Positions 8,886-16,624 of a stretch of 35,491 nt of DNA are shown one piece after another; positions within the stretch are counted from its first letter, which is position 1, and each line of letters starts with the position of its first letter. The position numbers and the translations under genes are program-made. The notes under the pieces are model-generated. The model worked only from the letters and a program-made list of their open reading frames with translations. It ran no database searches and was not told the origin of the DNA. The DNA comes from an uncultured Prevotella sp. (lineage in GTDB: Bacteria; Bacteroidota; Bacteroidia; Bacteroidales; Bacteroidaceae): positions 1-35,491 of the forward strand of contig CALCHM010000201.1 of the NCBI GenBank assembly GCA_937901345.1, read 5' to 3'.

Positions 8886-10625
8886 TTACCTTGTATTCCC
8901 TCGGTTCACATGCGTCAACCTATCCGCCAACCCCGCATCAATTGCAGGGGTCAGTTCGCCCACCATCGCGCCCGTATCCAGCAGCACAGCCTTCGGGATC
9001 GTGCGCCGCAGGAAGTCCATCAGGAGTGCATTCTGTTCGATCAGCGTTGCACGGACACCTTCGTCTTCCGCTCTGACCGCCGCCCGGATGTATCCTTGCA
9101 GCAGGTCAATGGGCGCAACTGCTTCTTTTCCTGCCTCGCCTCCACCCAGGAACGTGTTCCCGGTCATGCCGAAAATCGTCGGTTTCGTCAGGATCGCGCC
9201 TTCAGCATTCCACTTCACGTCGAAGCTGGGCAGCTTACCCTTGCCAGCAATCCCGAAAGGTGCTTTGCCGCCGCTCACAGAGATTTTCGGAATCTTGAAA
9301 TTGCTGAAAATCTTGCCGATGGACAACGGGAAATAGCCCTTGATTTTGTCAATGGCTTTCTTCACAGCGTCCTTTGCCGCGCCGATCTTGTCTGCAATCG
9401 CCTTGCGGATATCCTCAAACCATTTCTTCACCTTTCCAGCAGCGTCCTTCAGGTCGTTGAACTTCGACTTGATACCTGAAATCGCCGTTGAACATGCAGA
9501 CTTGATCTTGTTCCACAAACCAATCCAGAAGTTTCGGAAACCCTCGTTATTCTTCCATAGCACAACAAAAGCCGCCACAAGGCCGATAATGAGCGATACA
9601 ATCAGACCGATGATGTTAGCCTTCATTGCCGCATTCAGCAACAGCACAGCCGTGCGAACGCCTGTAATCGCCTTTTTCGCCGCACTCATGATCGCGCCCC
9701 ACTTCAGGATCAGGATGAAGGAAGCAACAGAAGCTGTCGTGCCGACGATTGCAGCCTTCCAGATGTCAATGGTCTTCTTGTTGTCCTGCACCCACTTCTT
9801 CACGTCCTTGACTTTCTTGACAAGGTTTTCAAGATGTGGTACAGCGGCCTGAACCATTTCGGCAACCTTGTTTTTGATCGCCGTCAGGATAGGCTCACCA
9901 ACTGCGCCAAGATCAGCCATTGCATCAGTCAGTTTTTCCTGTGCCTGACGTGCTGCAATAACGTCCTTGTTCGTTTCCTGATACTGCGTTGATGCCTTGC
10001 TGTATGTGCCGTTCAGCGTGTTCATGATCAGGTCTTGACGTTCCTGCTCAGATGTGCATTTTGCAAGCTTGTCGTTGAAGCCCTCAATGCTGATTCCGCT
10101 CCATTCAAGCGCGTCCGCAAGGCTTCCTTGCACCTCGCCATTCTTCGCAGTATGGTTCGCCGCTTCTGCAAGTCCCTCAATGGGGAGGCTTGCGCCAAAT
10201 GTGGCGTATACGCCCGTTGCAATGTCCGTCCAGGTGGACAATTCCTTTTCATTGTCCGCCAGCAAAGCCATGTGCTGCGCTGCTTCCACGGCTTGCTCCG
10301 TATCGCCAAGCACTGCATTCAGTGCTGAGTATGTGTCTTTCGCAGCCGTGGACGAATGACCGGATGCTTGAAAAGCACTGTCAAGCAGTCCCATCTGCTC
10401 CCGGTATTCTCTTGTCCCTTCAATCGCTGCAACCCATGCGCCACCCAGCGCAGCACCAGCCGTGATGACCATCTGCCCGACCTTCAACGCCGCGCCGCCT
10501 ATCGTCGCAAAAGCGGATGATGTGCGTTCGCTTGCGTTTTCTGCCTTGCTCGATGTGTCATCAATGGCTTGGTGTGCCTGGTTCGCATCAATCGCTATCG
10601 TCCCCAACAGCCGGAACAATTCCAT
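8886..10625 (-). CDS. Tail tape measure protein, short form (TMP-1)
   Basis: I start this 579-residue tape measure protein at MELFRLLGTIAID (10625), because GGAGG lies 8 bases upstream; an upstream GTG is too close to that site. The opening matches TMP-2 (ELFGTIAID). Residues about 60-300 are the conserved tape measure region (YREQMGLLDSAFQASGHSST, EVQGSLADALEWSGIS, MADLGAVGEPI). Residues about 310-370 are strongly hydrophobic. The C-terminus has FGMTGNTFLGGGEAGKEAVA and LLDTGAMVGELTPAID, matching LDTGVLAGTLTP at the end of TMP-2. Both ends are intact, so this is not a fragment. It overlaps the end of the chaperone fusion by 38 bases, as usual for the gene that follows the frameshift pair, so TMP-1 may be the original tape measure of this tail operon. 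Confidence 0.88.
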   Translation of the reverse strand: MELFRLLGTIAIDANQAHQAIDDTSSKAENASERTSSAFATIGGAALKVGQMVITAGAALGGAWVAAIEGTREYREQMGLLDSAFQASGHSSTAAKDTYSALNAVLGDTEQAVEAAQHMALLADNEKELSTWTDIATGVYATFGASLPIEGLAEAANHTAKNGEVQGSLADALEWSGISIEGFNDKLAKCTSEQERQDLIMNTLNGTYSKASTQYQETNKDVIAARQAQEKLTDAMADLGAVGEPILTAIKNKVAEMVQAAVPHLENLVKKVKDVKKWVQDNKKTIDIWKAAIVGTTASVASFILILKWGAIMSAAKKAITGVRTAVLLLNAAMKANIIGLIVSLIIGLVAAFVVLWKNNEGFRNFWIGLWNKIKSACSTAISGIKSKFNDLKDAAGKVKKWFEDIRKAIADKIGAAKDAVKKAIDKIKGYFPLSIGKIFSNFKIPKISVSGGKAPFGIAGKGKLPSFDVKWNAEGAILTKPTIFGMTGNTFLGGGEAGKEAVAPIDLLQGYIRAAVRAEDEGVRATLIEQNALLMDFLRRTIPKAVLLDTGAMVGELTPAIDAGLADRLTHVNRGNTR

Positions 10626-11360
10626 GCTGTTCACCTCCGCCGCCAGGACAGAAGTTCACCAGCATATTTGCCGATTCGCTTGCTATCCTCTTCAATTCGT
10701 CATGCGTTGGTGCTGCATTGTTGTTCTCATCATTCAGGGCCGATTCACGGAACTGGGCATAAGATCCTTCCCAGACCTTGTGCAGCCAGTATTCCCACAT
10801 TTGCTTCTCTTCGATTTCCTCTTTGCGGATCGCGAACATCTCGCAGATGAACTCAAACAGCCGCCCGGAATCGATCATCACGTCCATAATCTCCAGCGGG
10901 TTTGAATACCGCTGGTACATCAAGTCCGCGAACTTTATGTCGTTTAGTTGAACTGCTTGAAAACAGCCGTAAAAAAATCACGGAAGCCTTCGTGCTTGAC
11001 AACCTCAATGACCATCTCGCCGAAATCTGCCATAGGCATATCAGCGATTTCCGCCACCTTCATGCCAGACAGGCGGGAAAGCAGAGTATAGATATCCTTT
11101 TCGCAGCTTTCCATATGCTCCAGCACGACACCAGCGATATCGAACACGACAGTCATGCCGATAGATGCAACGTCAGCGTTCCTGACATCAGCATTGGCAT
11201 TCTGCGTCATCATGTCGCGCACAGCATTCTTGATTTCCACACTGCCAAGGCACTGCTTACACTCCTTCACGCCGATCTTGGACAGGATGCGAGTCACGAT
11301 GAAAAAGTCACTTGCCTTCAGAGCGCGCAGTTCATACTTCTTTTCGATTTCAGTAACCAT
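10588..11360 (-). CDS. Tail assembly chaperone, -1 frameshift fusion product (gpGT type)
   Basis: This is the long product of the chaperone pair. Translation starts at 11360, shifts back one base at the T TTT TTT at 10971-10977, and continues as Y-G-C-F-Q-A-V-Q-L-N-D into the second frame (LMYQRYSNPLEIMDVMIDSG), ending at 10588. The second frame is open from before the slip site to 10588, with no stop between, and would give a fusion of 130 plus 127 residues. In lambda-like siphophages the gpG and gpGT proteins are made this way just upstream of the tape measure gene and act as assembly chaperones that bind it. Position, frame and slip site all fit. The second part alone would need a TTG start with no good ribosome site. 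Confidence 0.8.
10944..11360 (-). CDS. Tail assembly chaperone, unshifted product (gpG type)
   Basis: This 138-residue acidic helical protein begins MVTEIEKKYELRALKASDFF and includes FDIAGVVLEHMESCEKDIYTL. It follows the major tail protein and precedes the tape measure, the fixed position of the gpG-type chaperone. The start has a CGGAGGGAAC ribosome site. Its frame ends FKQFN shortly after the slippery site, so most ribosomes would make this short form and a minority the fusion. The ratio cannot be read from the sequence. Confidence 0.8.
   Translation of the reverse strand: MVTEIEKKYELRALKASDFFIVTRILSKIGVKECKQCLGSVEIKNAVRDMMTQNANADVRNADVASIGMTVVFDIAGVVLEHMESCEKDIYTLLSRLSGMKVAEIADMPMADFGEMVIEVVKHEGFRDFFTAVFKQFN
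10971..10977 (-). other. Slippery heptamer T TTT TTT for -1 frameshift
   Basis: On the minus strand the codons GAT TTT TTT ACG give a T TTT TTT heptamer in the correct register. A -1 slip leads directly into the long open second frame. This is a classic slip sequence. Confidence 0.75.
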
Positions 11361-11394
11361 TTTAGTTCCCTCCGTTTTTTATGTTCAATGAGAA

Positions 11395-11417
11395 GGGCAG
11401 GGGTTGTCCCCCTGCCC
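11395..11417 (-). terminator. Strong hairpin after the major tail protein gene
   Basis: A perfect 9-base stem, GGGCAGGGG with CCCCTGCCC, has a 5-base loop and lies directly after the major tail stop codon. The run of T after it is poor, so it may reduce readthrough or protect the 3' end of the abundant tail mRNA instead of fully ending transcription. Confidence 0.6.
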
Positions 11418-11424
11418 GGTTACA

Positions 11425-12006
11425 TTACGCAGTCGCCTTCGGATAGTAAATCTTCCAGGGGAGCTTGTCCATGTCGGTATCAGGATCAGCATGGCACTCA
11501 AAGGTGTACTTGCCGACGCTGCCTTCCTTGTTCTTGCCTTCCTGCTCAAAGCCCGTAGTGCACAGAGCGTTGTCAAGGATAGCGATGACAGGCTCGTTGT
11601 TCAGCATCTTGCCGACGAAGGCGATATTGTCCCAGTAGTCGCCAATCTCGATGTCAGGCTTGGACTCGATCAGGTCATAGTTGTCCATCTCCGCCTCAGC
11701 CAGCACACCCATCGCCGCAGCAGCGATCACGTCAGAGGACAGTTCAATCAGGTTGACTTCCATCGTGGCCTTCTCGCCAGTCTTCACGCGCAGACCCTTG
11801 ACCAGCACGTCAGCGCCGTCAACGGGCACGTCATAGACTTCGGGCACAATGGACAGCTTAGAGCCGCCAGAGGTCGCGCCGACGCAAGTCTCTGCAAAGT
11901 TCCAGCCGCTGCCCTCGGTATACTTCAGACCCTTGTGGATAGTACCAGCGCCGAAAAGGATATTCTTCGTAGTGTTGGCAGTAACGCCATTCTTACCTGC
12001 GATCAT
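11425..12006 (-). CDS. Major tail (tube) protein
   Basis: This 193-residue protein polymerises into the tail tube. It opens MIAGKNGVTANTTKNILFGA, followed by the typical early segment GAGTIHKGLKYTEG and a GSKLSIVPEVYDVPVDGA strand region found in major tail proteins of phages of Gram-positive bacteria. The end (YTFECHADPDTDMDKLPWKI) is also typical. It lies between the tail completion gene and the chaperone pair, the standard position. The start codon lies one base after the stop of the upstream gene, so it is probably coupled in translation; a hairpin follows the gene. Confidence 0.85.
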   Translation of the reverse strand: MIAGKNGVTANTTKNILFGAGTIHKGLKYTEGSGWNFAETCVGATSGGSKLSIVPEVYDVPVDGADVLVKGLRVKTGEKATMEVNLIELSSDVIAAAAMGVLAEAEMDNYDLIESKPDIEIGDYWDNIAFVGKMLNNEPVIAILDNALCTTGFEQEGKNKEGSVGKYTFECHADPDTDMDKLPWKIYYPKATA

Positions 12007-12007
12007 A

Positions 12008-12382
12008 TCAGTTCACACTCCATTCATTGATTTCAAGATTGATTTTCATGCTGACAATTTCTGAATCAAAGCTTGGCACAACATCAGCACCTGCATAAAA
12101 AACAGCGATACCAGTTCCGTCAGGAAGTACCGCTGTTTGTGGTGCATGCTTTTCAATTTTTGCTTTGTCCTGTTCAAGCAGCATCCATCCGCCGCGCGTA
12201 TACCCGCGCAGGATGAAGGTGATGTCCTGCCTGCCGTTTTCTTCCCTTGTCAGCGTTTCGGGTTCAATGTAAGAGCCAACCCACCATCTATCAGGTGGCT
12301 TCTCCTTCCATTCACCGAATGCGTAAGGGATGCCGTTCATTTCCATGAGATCGGACACAAATTTCAGCGCCGTCATGCTCAT
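12008..12382 (-). CDS. Tail completion/terminator-like protein
   Basis: This 124-residue protein begins MSMTALKFVSDLMEMNGIPY and contains WWVGSYIEPETLTREENGRQ. It is the last of four small genes between the capsid and the major tail protein, where siphophages encode the tail terminator that caps the tube. The start overlaps the previous stop by four bases. The role is inferred mainly from gene order and size. Confidence 0.6.
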   Translation of the reverse strand: MSMTALKFVSDLMEMNGIPYAFGEWKEKPPDRWWVGSYIEPETLTREENGRQDITFILRGYTRGGWMLLEQDKAKIEKHAPQTAVLPDGTGIAVFYAGADVVPSFDSEIVSMKINLEINEWSVN

Positions 12383-12891
12383 TCGCTCATCCCCTCTCCA
12401 AGTAGTTGCGCAAGCCGTCTTTCGACTTTCGCCTTGTTCTGTTCAAACGCTTTTTCAAGCGTGTAATTGGGTTCGCGGCCATTCGTTGCGTATGCGTCAA
12501 GGCGCTTCACCTTCCGAAGGAATTCAGCCGCTTCCTCTGCTTCCTCGCGGGAGCTGTAGGTTGCGCTTGTCTTGCTTCGGCTTTCGCCGTCCTTGACATA
12601 CACCCACCAGCCTTTGCGACCGTCACCGTGTGCAGCGTGTGAACCTGTCCCGAACTCTTCCCAATAGACGGATTCGCGAGGGCTTCCAACAATGGCTTCA
12701 CCTTTGTCTTCATCCACGACATTCTTGTAAGACTGCCGCAGCTTTTTGCCCTCTTCATCCTCGTATTGCATCTTGCAATTGCGCTGTGCATGTGCTTGCA
12801 CCTCAAACGATGCCTCATGCAGCCATTGCTTTGTAATGTCGTTCAGAACCGCTTTGACATTGATGCTGTAGTCTTCCAATCTGGTAGGCAT
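12379..12891 (-). CDS. HK97 gp10-like head-tail/tail completion protein
   Basis: This 170-residue protein has the usual layout of the gp10-like family: an N-terminal helix (LNDITKQWLHEASFEVQAHA), a basic region, and the segment VYWEEFGTGSHAAHGDGRKG with the 'E.GTG.H' motif, followed by a C-terminal helix (EKAFEQNKAKVERRLAQLLG). An inserted stretch of about 40 residues (GWWVYVKDGESRSKTSATYS and on) is longer than in minimal members. It starts one base after the previous gene. The proposed role is joining head and tail. Confidence 0.7.
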   Translation of the reverse strand: MPTRLEDYSINVKAVLNDITKQWLHEASFEVQAHAQRNCKMQYEDEEGKKLRQSYKNVVDEDKGEAIVGSPRESVYWEEFGTGSHAAHGDGRKGWWVYVKDGESRSKTSATYSSREEAEEAAEFLRKVKRLDAYATNGREPNYTLEKAFEQNKAKVERRLAQLLGEGMSE

Positions 12892-12892
12892 G

Positions 12893-13237
12893 TCACTGAC
12901 CTCCCGTGTACTTCAGATAGATTTCAAGCTGTGAGCCTGCCTTCATCTGCATCGGGTTGTCAATCAGCATAATGTCGTACACAGCGCCATCGTTGACAAG
13001 TCGCGCATTTTCTGCATTGACCCGGCTATCAAGCTGCACATAGTCGCACACAAAGACGTGGGAAGACTCCTGAATCTTTGCGTTATAGACTCTGTACCGT
13101 GAATCGCCGGATTGCAGATCAAGCCAGCCGTGCAGGGTCTGGACATCCTGCCACGACTTCACCTGTTCACCGATTGCGTTCTTCGTTGTGGTGCTGATCT
13201 GGATGACAGCATCTGTGTTTCCGCCTATGCCCTTCAT
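12893..13237 (-). CDS. Head closure/head-tail joining protein
   Basis: This 114-residue protein opens MKGIGGNTDAVIQISTTTKN and has WQDVQTLHGWLDLQSGDSRY followed by HVFVCDYVQLD, a pattern of the small beta-barrel stoppers (SPP1 gp16-like) that close the head after packaging. Gene order (connector, this gene, gp10-like, completion protein) supports it. It overlaps the connector gene by four bases. Confidence 0.65.
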   Translation of the reverse strand: MKGIGGNTDAVIQISTTTKNAIGEQVKSWQDVQTLHGWLDLQSGDSRYRVYNAKIQESSHVFVCDYVQLDSRVNAENARLVNDGAVYDIMLIDNPMQMKAGSQLEIYLKYTGGQ

Positions 13238-13779
13238 TTTCTCAGCCCCTGTCCGAATCGCGCTTTCATGTGCCGCTTCAAGAAGCCCATCAGATGCAGC
13301 GGATATCCGCCGATGCTGTTGCTTGCGTCCAGCGCCTGATAAGTCACGGAATGGCGGGAGATGGTTTCAGACTCTACGCCTGCCTTCTCCCGCTTGTCCA
13401 GATCATACTTCAGCATCTCGACAACGCCGATTTTCACGTCGGCCGGATATTCGACCAGGGTCACGAGCAGGTCGATTTCATCGCGTGTCTTTTCATTTAC
13501 CCTGAAAGTGTGGTCATCGGATTCCATGACGGTATAAAGGCCGTCATTCTTCTCACTTCCGCTGATTTGCAGCGTGTCACCGATTTCATAAGGGTTCAGG
13601 GCTTCGACGGTAAACATGCCGCCTACCACATCCGCGATCCTGCCCGTTCCGCGTACCTGAAAGTTATTATTCGTATGTCCGCGAATAAGGAGTTCAAGCG
13701 CCTGAAGCCGTGCTTCAAGCGCCTGATCTACCTCATCCGTGGTGATGTACTGCCGCAGTTCCTCCACGGTCATTATCAT
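13234..13779 (-). CDS. Head-tail connector (adaptor) protein with inserted domain
   Basis: This 181-residue protein begins MIMTVEELRQYITTDEVDQA, a helical opening shared with gp6/gp15-like adaptor proteins that dock under the portal. Between the first helices and the C-terminal helices (VKIGVVEMLKYDLDKREKAG) lies a beta insertion of about 60 residues (GRIADVVGGMFTVEALNPYE, then LQISGSEKNDGLYTVMESDD). The ending SIGGYPLHLMGFLKRHMKAR is typical. It follows the major capsid gene directly. Confidence 0.7.
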   Translation of the reverse strand: MIMTVEELRQYITTDEVDQALEARLQALELLIRGHTNNNFQVRGTGRIADVVGGMFTVEALNPYEIGDTLQISGSEKNDGLYTVMESDDHTFRVNEKTRDEIDLLVTLVEYPADVKIGVVEMLKYDLDKREKAGVESETISRHSVTYQALDASNSIGGYPLHLMGFLKRHMKARFGQGLRK

Positions 13780-13803
13780 CGCGGATCATCCTTCCGTTGT
13801 GAT

Positions 13804-14664
13804 TTACGCCTTGGTCTTCAGGATAACGACCTTGCTCTCGTTGGTCAGCGCAGGCATGCCGAAGGCAGTGCAGACGATCTTGTCGCCCACGCCAGTCTCA
13901 CGCTCATGCTCGACCAGGTTGCCACGCTTCAGGAAGTAGGTGATAGCAGGCAGGTCATCTTCGGTCTCGCCGTCGTTGTTCAGCTTGATGATGGGGTTGA
14001 AGTAAACACCTTCCTCCATCTTGACCTTGTTGGACACGACAACGTCGCAACCAGCCACACGACCGATAGCGCCGTTCACCATCACGCCAGCCTGGAACTT
14101 ATCAGCAGACAGGAACTCCGCATCCTTGCGAAGCTGAGTCTTCTGCTTGCTGTGGATCAGAATGACCTTGCGGCTGTCGGCCTCCTCACCGAACATGTCA
14201 ATGCCGTCCACAATCGCGGAATACTTGATCGCCGCAGTGGAAGCATCCATCACATTCTTGGACTCGTACAGCACAGCCACACGATCGTTATCCAGCTTCT
14301 CGGAGATGGACAGCGCGATCTGGCTGGTAGCAGTGCCCATAGGATTGCCGTAGCCGGAAAGCTGCGCCTCGTCGGTCAGCATAACGCCCTTACCAATCTT
14401 CTTGATGCCGTACTGGGCAGTGGTGAAGGCCATCTTGGTAGTGTCAATGGGCTGGCCTTCCTCCAGGTCGACCGCCTCGCCGATGTAGCCCCAGCGGGGA
14501 ACAGTAACGGTAGAGCCGGGAGTGCCGCTCAGAGTGCTATCAACCTTGATATAGCCGGTCATAACGGCCTTCTTTTCAACCTTGGCGTTGATCATGTCGG
14601 AAACCACCTGGGGATCAAACACGTCGCCATTTACCAGGGTAGTCACATTAGTCAGGTCTGCCAT
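13804..14664 (-). CDS. Major capsid protein (HK97 fold)
   Basis: This 286-residue protein forms the head shell. It opens MADLTNVTTLVNGDVFDPQV, then VMTGYIKVDSTLSGTPGSTV and VPRWGYIGEAVDLEEGQPID, the conserved N-terminal and E-loop region of the N4-gp56/Clostridial phage capsid group. The middle holds ISEKLDNDRVAVLYE (spine helix), and the C-terminal half RKVILIHSKQKTQLRKDAEF and VGDKIVCTAFGMPALTNESK (P-domain strands). It follows the scaffold gene with a short gap. Codon choice is strongly biased towards C-ending codons, as expected of a highly expressed gene. There is no separate protease gene here. Confidence 0.9.
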   Translation of the reverse strand: MADLTNVTTLVNGDVFDPQVVSDMINAKVEKKAVMTGYIKVDSTLSGTPGSTVTVPRWGYIGEAVDLEEGQPIDTTKMAFTTAQYGIKKIGKGVMLTDEAQLSGYGNPMGTATSQIALSISEKLDNDRVAVLYESKNVMDASTAAIKYSAIVDGIDMFGEEADSRKVILIHSKQKTQLRKDAEFLSADKFQAGVMVNGAIGRVAGCDVVVSNKVKMEEGVYFNPIIKLNNDGETEDDLPAITYFLKRGNLVEHERETGVGDKIVCTAFGMPALTNESKVVILKTKA

Positions 14665-14682
14665 AATTCATTCATCCTTTCA

Positions 14683-15312
14683 TCAGTTGGTCTTTGTCAG
14701 TTGGGAGTAGAGTTCCGGATTCTGCTGCCGCAGTTCCACCTTGGCGTTGTAGCCCATTCTGGCGAACTCTTCCTTGGTGACAGCCTTGTCGCCAGGATCG
14801 CTTTCGGGCAGCTTGTTCTCCATGATGTTCTTCTTCTTTTCGCCCGTAAACTGTGAAGGCAGTTGAGTCTTCAGTGCGGCGATCTTGTCATCCATATCCT
14901 TGATCTTGCCGTCCTCGCCACGCTCCAGCTTGCCCTTGGCCTTCAGTTTGTACATGACATAGTCGATGTCATCAGGCTTCACGCCCTCTGCAAGCAGAGC
15001 AACATGCATGTCTGCATCGATCTGCGTCTCTTCAAGCTGTGCCTGAAGCGTTGCAATCTTGGTTTCGTAGTCGGTGACCTTCTGCTGGAGTTCCGCCTGT
15101 CCCTTGCTGGACTTCTTCATGTCAGCAATCAGCGCATTCGCTTCAGTAAGCTGCTGATTCACACTGTCGTTCTGCGTCTTCAGCTTGCCATAGCGCACAT
15201 CAAGGTTTTCTTCGGATGCCGTGTAGATGCTGTTCGCCTTCATGTCATCCAGCACAGCCTGAACAAGTTCGTCGCTGATACCCTTTGCCTTCAAAATCTC
15301 TGCGATAGTCAT
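14683..15312 (-). CDS. Capsid scaffolding protein (gp20-type)
   Basis: I start this 209-residue protein at MTIAEILKAKGISDELVQ (15312); an in-frame ATG four codons upstream is possible but sits against its ribosome site. The helix-rich middle (QNDSVNQQLTEANALIADMK, QQKVTDYETKIATLQAQLEE) is a coiled coil. The end TKEEFARMGYNAKVELRQQN is the capsid-binding tail typical of gp20-family scaffolds, which guide shell assembly and then leave. It lies directly upstream of the major capsid gene. The lysis gene terminator just before it means this gene needs a promoter in the 100-base gap, but I cannot point to one. Confidence 0.85.
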   Translation of the reverse strand: MTIAEILKAKGISDELVQAVLDDMKANSIYTASEENLDVRYGKLKTQNDSVNQQLTEANALIADMKKSSKGQAELQQKVTDYETKIATLQAQLEETQIDADMHVALLAEGVKPDDIDYVMYKLKAKGKLERGEDGKIKDMDDKIAALKTQLPSQFTGEKKKNIMENKLPESDPGDKAVTKEEFARMGYNAKVELRQQNPELYSQLTKTN

Positions 15313-15403
15313 TGCCTTTTCCATCCTTTCGTTACGCTTTTAACGGGGTCGCATCCCGTGATTGGAGGGCTTTTAACGTCATCCCCGGACGTGTGTATAT
15401 GAT

Positions 15404-15424
15404 AAAAGCCGGGTTTCCCCGGCT
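15404..15424 (-). terminator. Intrinsic terminator after the amidase gene
   Basis: A perfect 7-base stem (AGCCGGG with CCCGGCT, 4-base loop) follows the amidase stop on the minus strand and runs into TTTT. It separates the lysis pair from the scaffold-capsid genes. Confidence 0.75.
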
Positions 15425-15425
15425 G

Positions 15426-16316
15426 TTATCCCAATAGCTTTTTCCATGTGTTCTTGCCGACCACGCCGTCAACAGTCAGGCCGTTCGCCTGCTGATACTG
15501 TCTGACAGCCGTCAGCGTCTTTGTGCCGAAGATGCCGTCCACTTTCCCTGCCGTGTAGCTGGTCGTGTGGTTCAGCAGCCATTGCAGCACCATGACCTGT
15601 GTACCTTTGTTTCCCACGCGCAGCGTTTTCATGTCATACACCACGCTTTCCGTTTTTGACGTTTTTTCGGCCTTCTCAGGCGTTTTAACCTTGCCTGCGG
15701 AATTCTGCACAGGCTTGCTCACAGCCACGTCAGGAGGCGTTTCTGAGCCATTCAGCAGCACTCTAACATCATTCCGGAATTCGTCCATGCTGCCGCCGAA
15801 CTTCTTCTGCCAGTTTCGCGGGTCGCCGTGATTGCTGCCGTATCCAGCAGCAGCAGATTCATAATGGCCGATGACGTTTGCAGGGTCGATGTCGTATTCC
15901 GCACACAAAAAGGCGCACAACTCTTTTGCAAGGTTGAACGCCTCTCTGTAATACTTTTCGTCGGTCAGTCCGTCTTCACAGATTTCAAACTGAATATGTG
16001 TGTTGTTGTGACTGCCTTTCTTCCCGCTGCCAACGCCCCAGCACCTGTGATCCCACGGAAGCGTCTGGTAAATCCGGACAGTTCCGTCTGCCACCTTGCC
16101 AATGAAGGCGTGTACGCACTTGTTGCCGCTCTTCAACTCTCTGTTCCAGTGATTGCCGTACTGGTTACGCCCCAACACACCATCATCAGGATTGACATAT
16201 CGCTTGATGTATGCATTGTTCGCGCCGGTGCTGTGTACGACAATACCAGAGGGCTTGATCTTCTTCCCGGCTTTATAGCATGGATTCTCAGTCAGATAAT
16301 ACTGTGTGATATCCAT
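15426..16316 (-). CDS. Endolysin: N-acetylmuramoyl-L-alanine amidase with peptidoglycan-binding domain
   Basis: This 296-residue enzyme cuts the bond between muramic acid and the stem peptide to lyse the host. Residues about 1-175 are a PGRP/Amidase_2 domain: IVVHSTGANN gives the first zinc ligand His28, THIQFEICEDG is the core strand, IGHYESAAAGYGSNHGDPRN holds the final His and Asp ligands. A linker rich in Lys, Glu and Thr follows (about 190-225). Residues about 228-295 are a peptidoglycan-binding domain (LRVGNKGTQVMVLQWLL, VDGIFGTKTLTAVRQYQQ, LTVDGVVGKNTWKKLL). There is no signal peptide, so release needs the holin upstream. Finding it between minor head and scaffold genes is unusual; endolysin genes usually follow the tail fibres. 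Confidence 0.92.
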   Translation of the reverse strand: MDITQYYLTENPCYKAGKKIKPSGIVVHSTGANNAYIKRYVNPDDGVLGRNQYGNHWNRELKSGNKCVHAFIGKVADGTVRIYQTLPWDHRCWGVGSGKKGSHNNTHIQFEICEDGLTDEKYYREAFNLAKELCAFLCAEYDIDPANVIGHYESAAAGYGSNHGDPRNWQKKFGGSMDEFRNDVRVLLNGSETPPDVAVSKPVQNSAGKVKTPEKAEKTSKTESVVYDMKTLRVGNKGTQVMVLQWLLNHTTSYTAGKVDGIFGTKTLTAVRQYQQANGLTVDGVVGKNTWKKLLG

Positions 16317-16354
16317 GTGTTATCACGCCCCTTCTTTGATTGTCCGTTTGTGCA

Positions 16355-16609
16355 TTACTCATCATCGCCTTCAGGCGGGATGATCTCACTCAGCACTTCA
16401 CCATCAATGATGGTCGGAGCGCTTGCGCTCTTTGCATCCACAAGACCCTCAGCAAGCAGATAACCCAGCACAGCAGCGCCCTGGAGGATAATGCCGGACA
16501 CAGTCTCCGCAGTCTCCGCATCACCCTTGAACGCCACAATCAGACCAGACACAAACGCCGCAACAGCTACCCACAGCTTACGGCTGGTAAACTTCTGTAC
16601 CCACTTCAT
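16355..16609 (-). CDS. Phage holin
   Basis: This 84-residue protein starts at MKWVQKFTSRKLWVAVAA (16609) behind AAAGGAGG. It has two membrane segments (LWVAVAAFVSGLIVAF and VSGIILQGAAVLGYLLAEGL) and a charged acidic tail (EVLSEIIPPEGDDE). Size, topology and position directly before the amidase gene identify it as the holin that permeabilises the membrane. The reading frame continues upstream, but that part crosses a terminator and lacks a ribosome site. Confidence 0.8.
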   Translation of the reverse strand: MKWVQKFTSRKLWVAVAAFVSGLIVAFKGDAETAETVSGIILQGAAVLGYLLAEGLVDAKSASAPTIIDGEVLSEIIPPEGDDE

Positions 16610-16624
16610 ATGAATGCCTCCTTT

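Noticed and set aside
10588..10923. Independent 111-residue gene with TTG start
   Set aside because: No ribosome site, and the frame is open back to a T TTT TTT slip site in the upstream gene; better explained as the second half of a frameshift product.
13270..14856. Plus-strand open frame of 528 codons
   Set aside because: It lies opposite the connector, major capsid and part of the scaffold genes, shows low-complexity His/Val/Leu-rich composition, and has no ribosome site. It is a shadow of strongly biased codon use on the minus strand.
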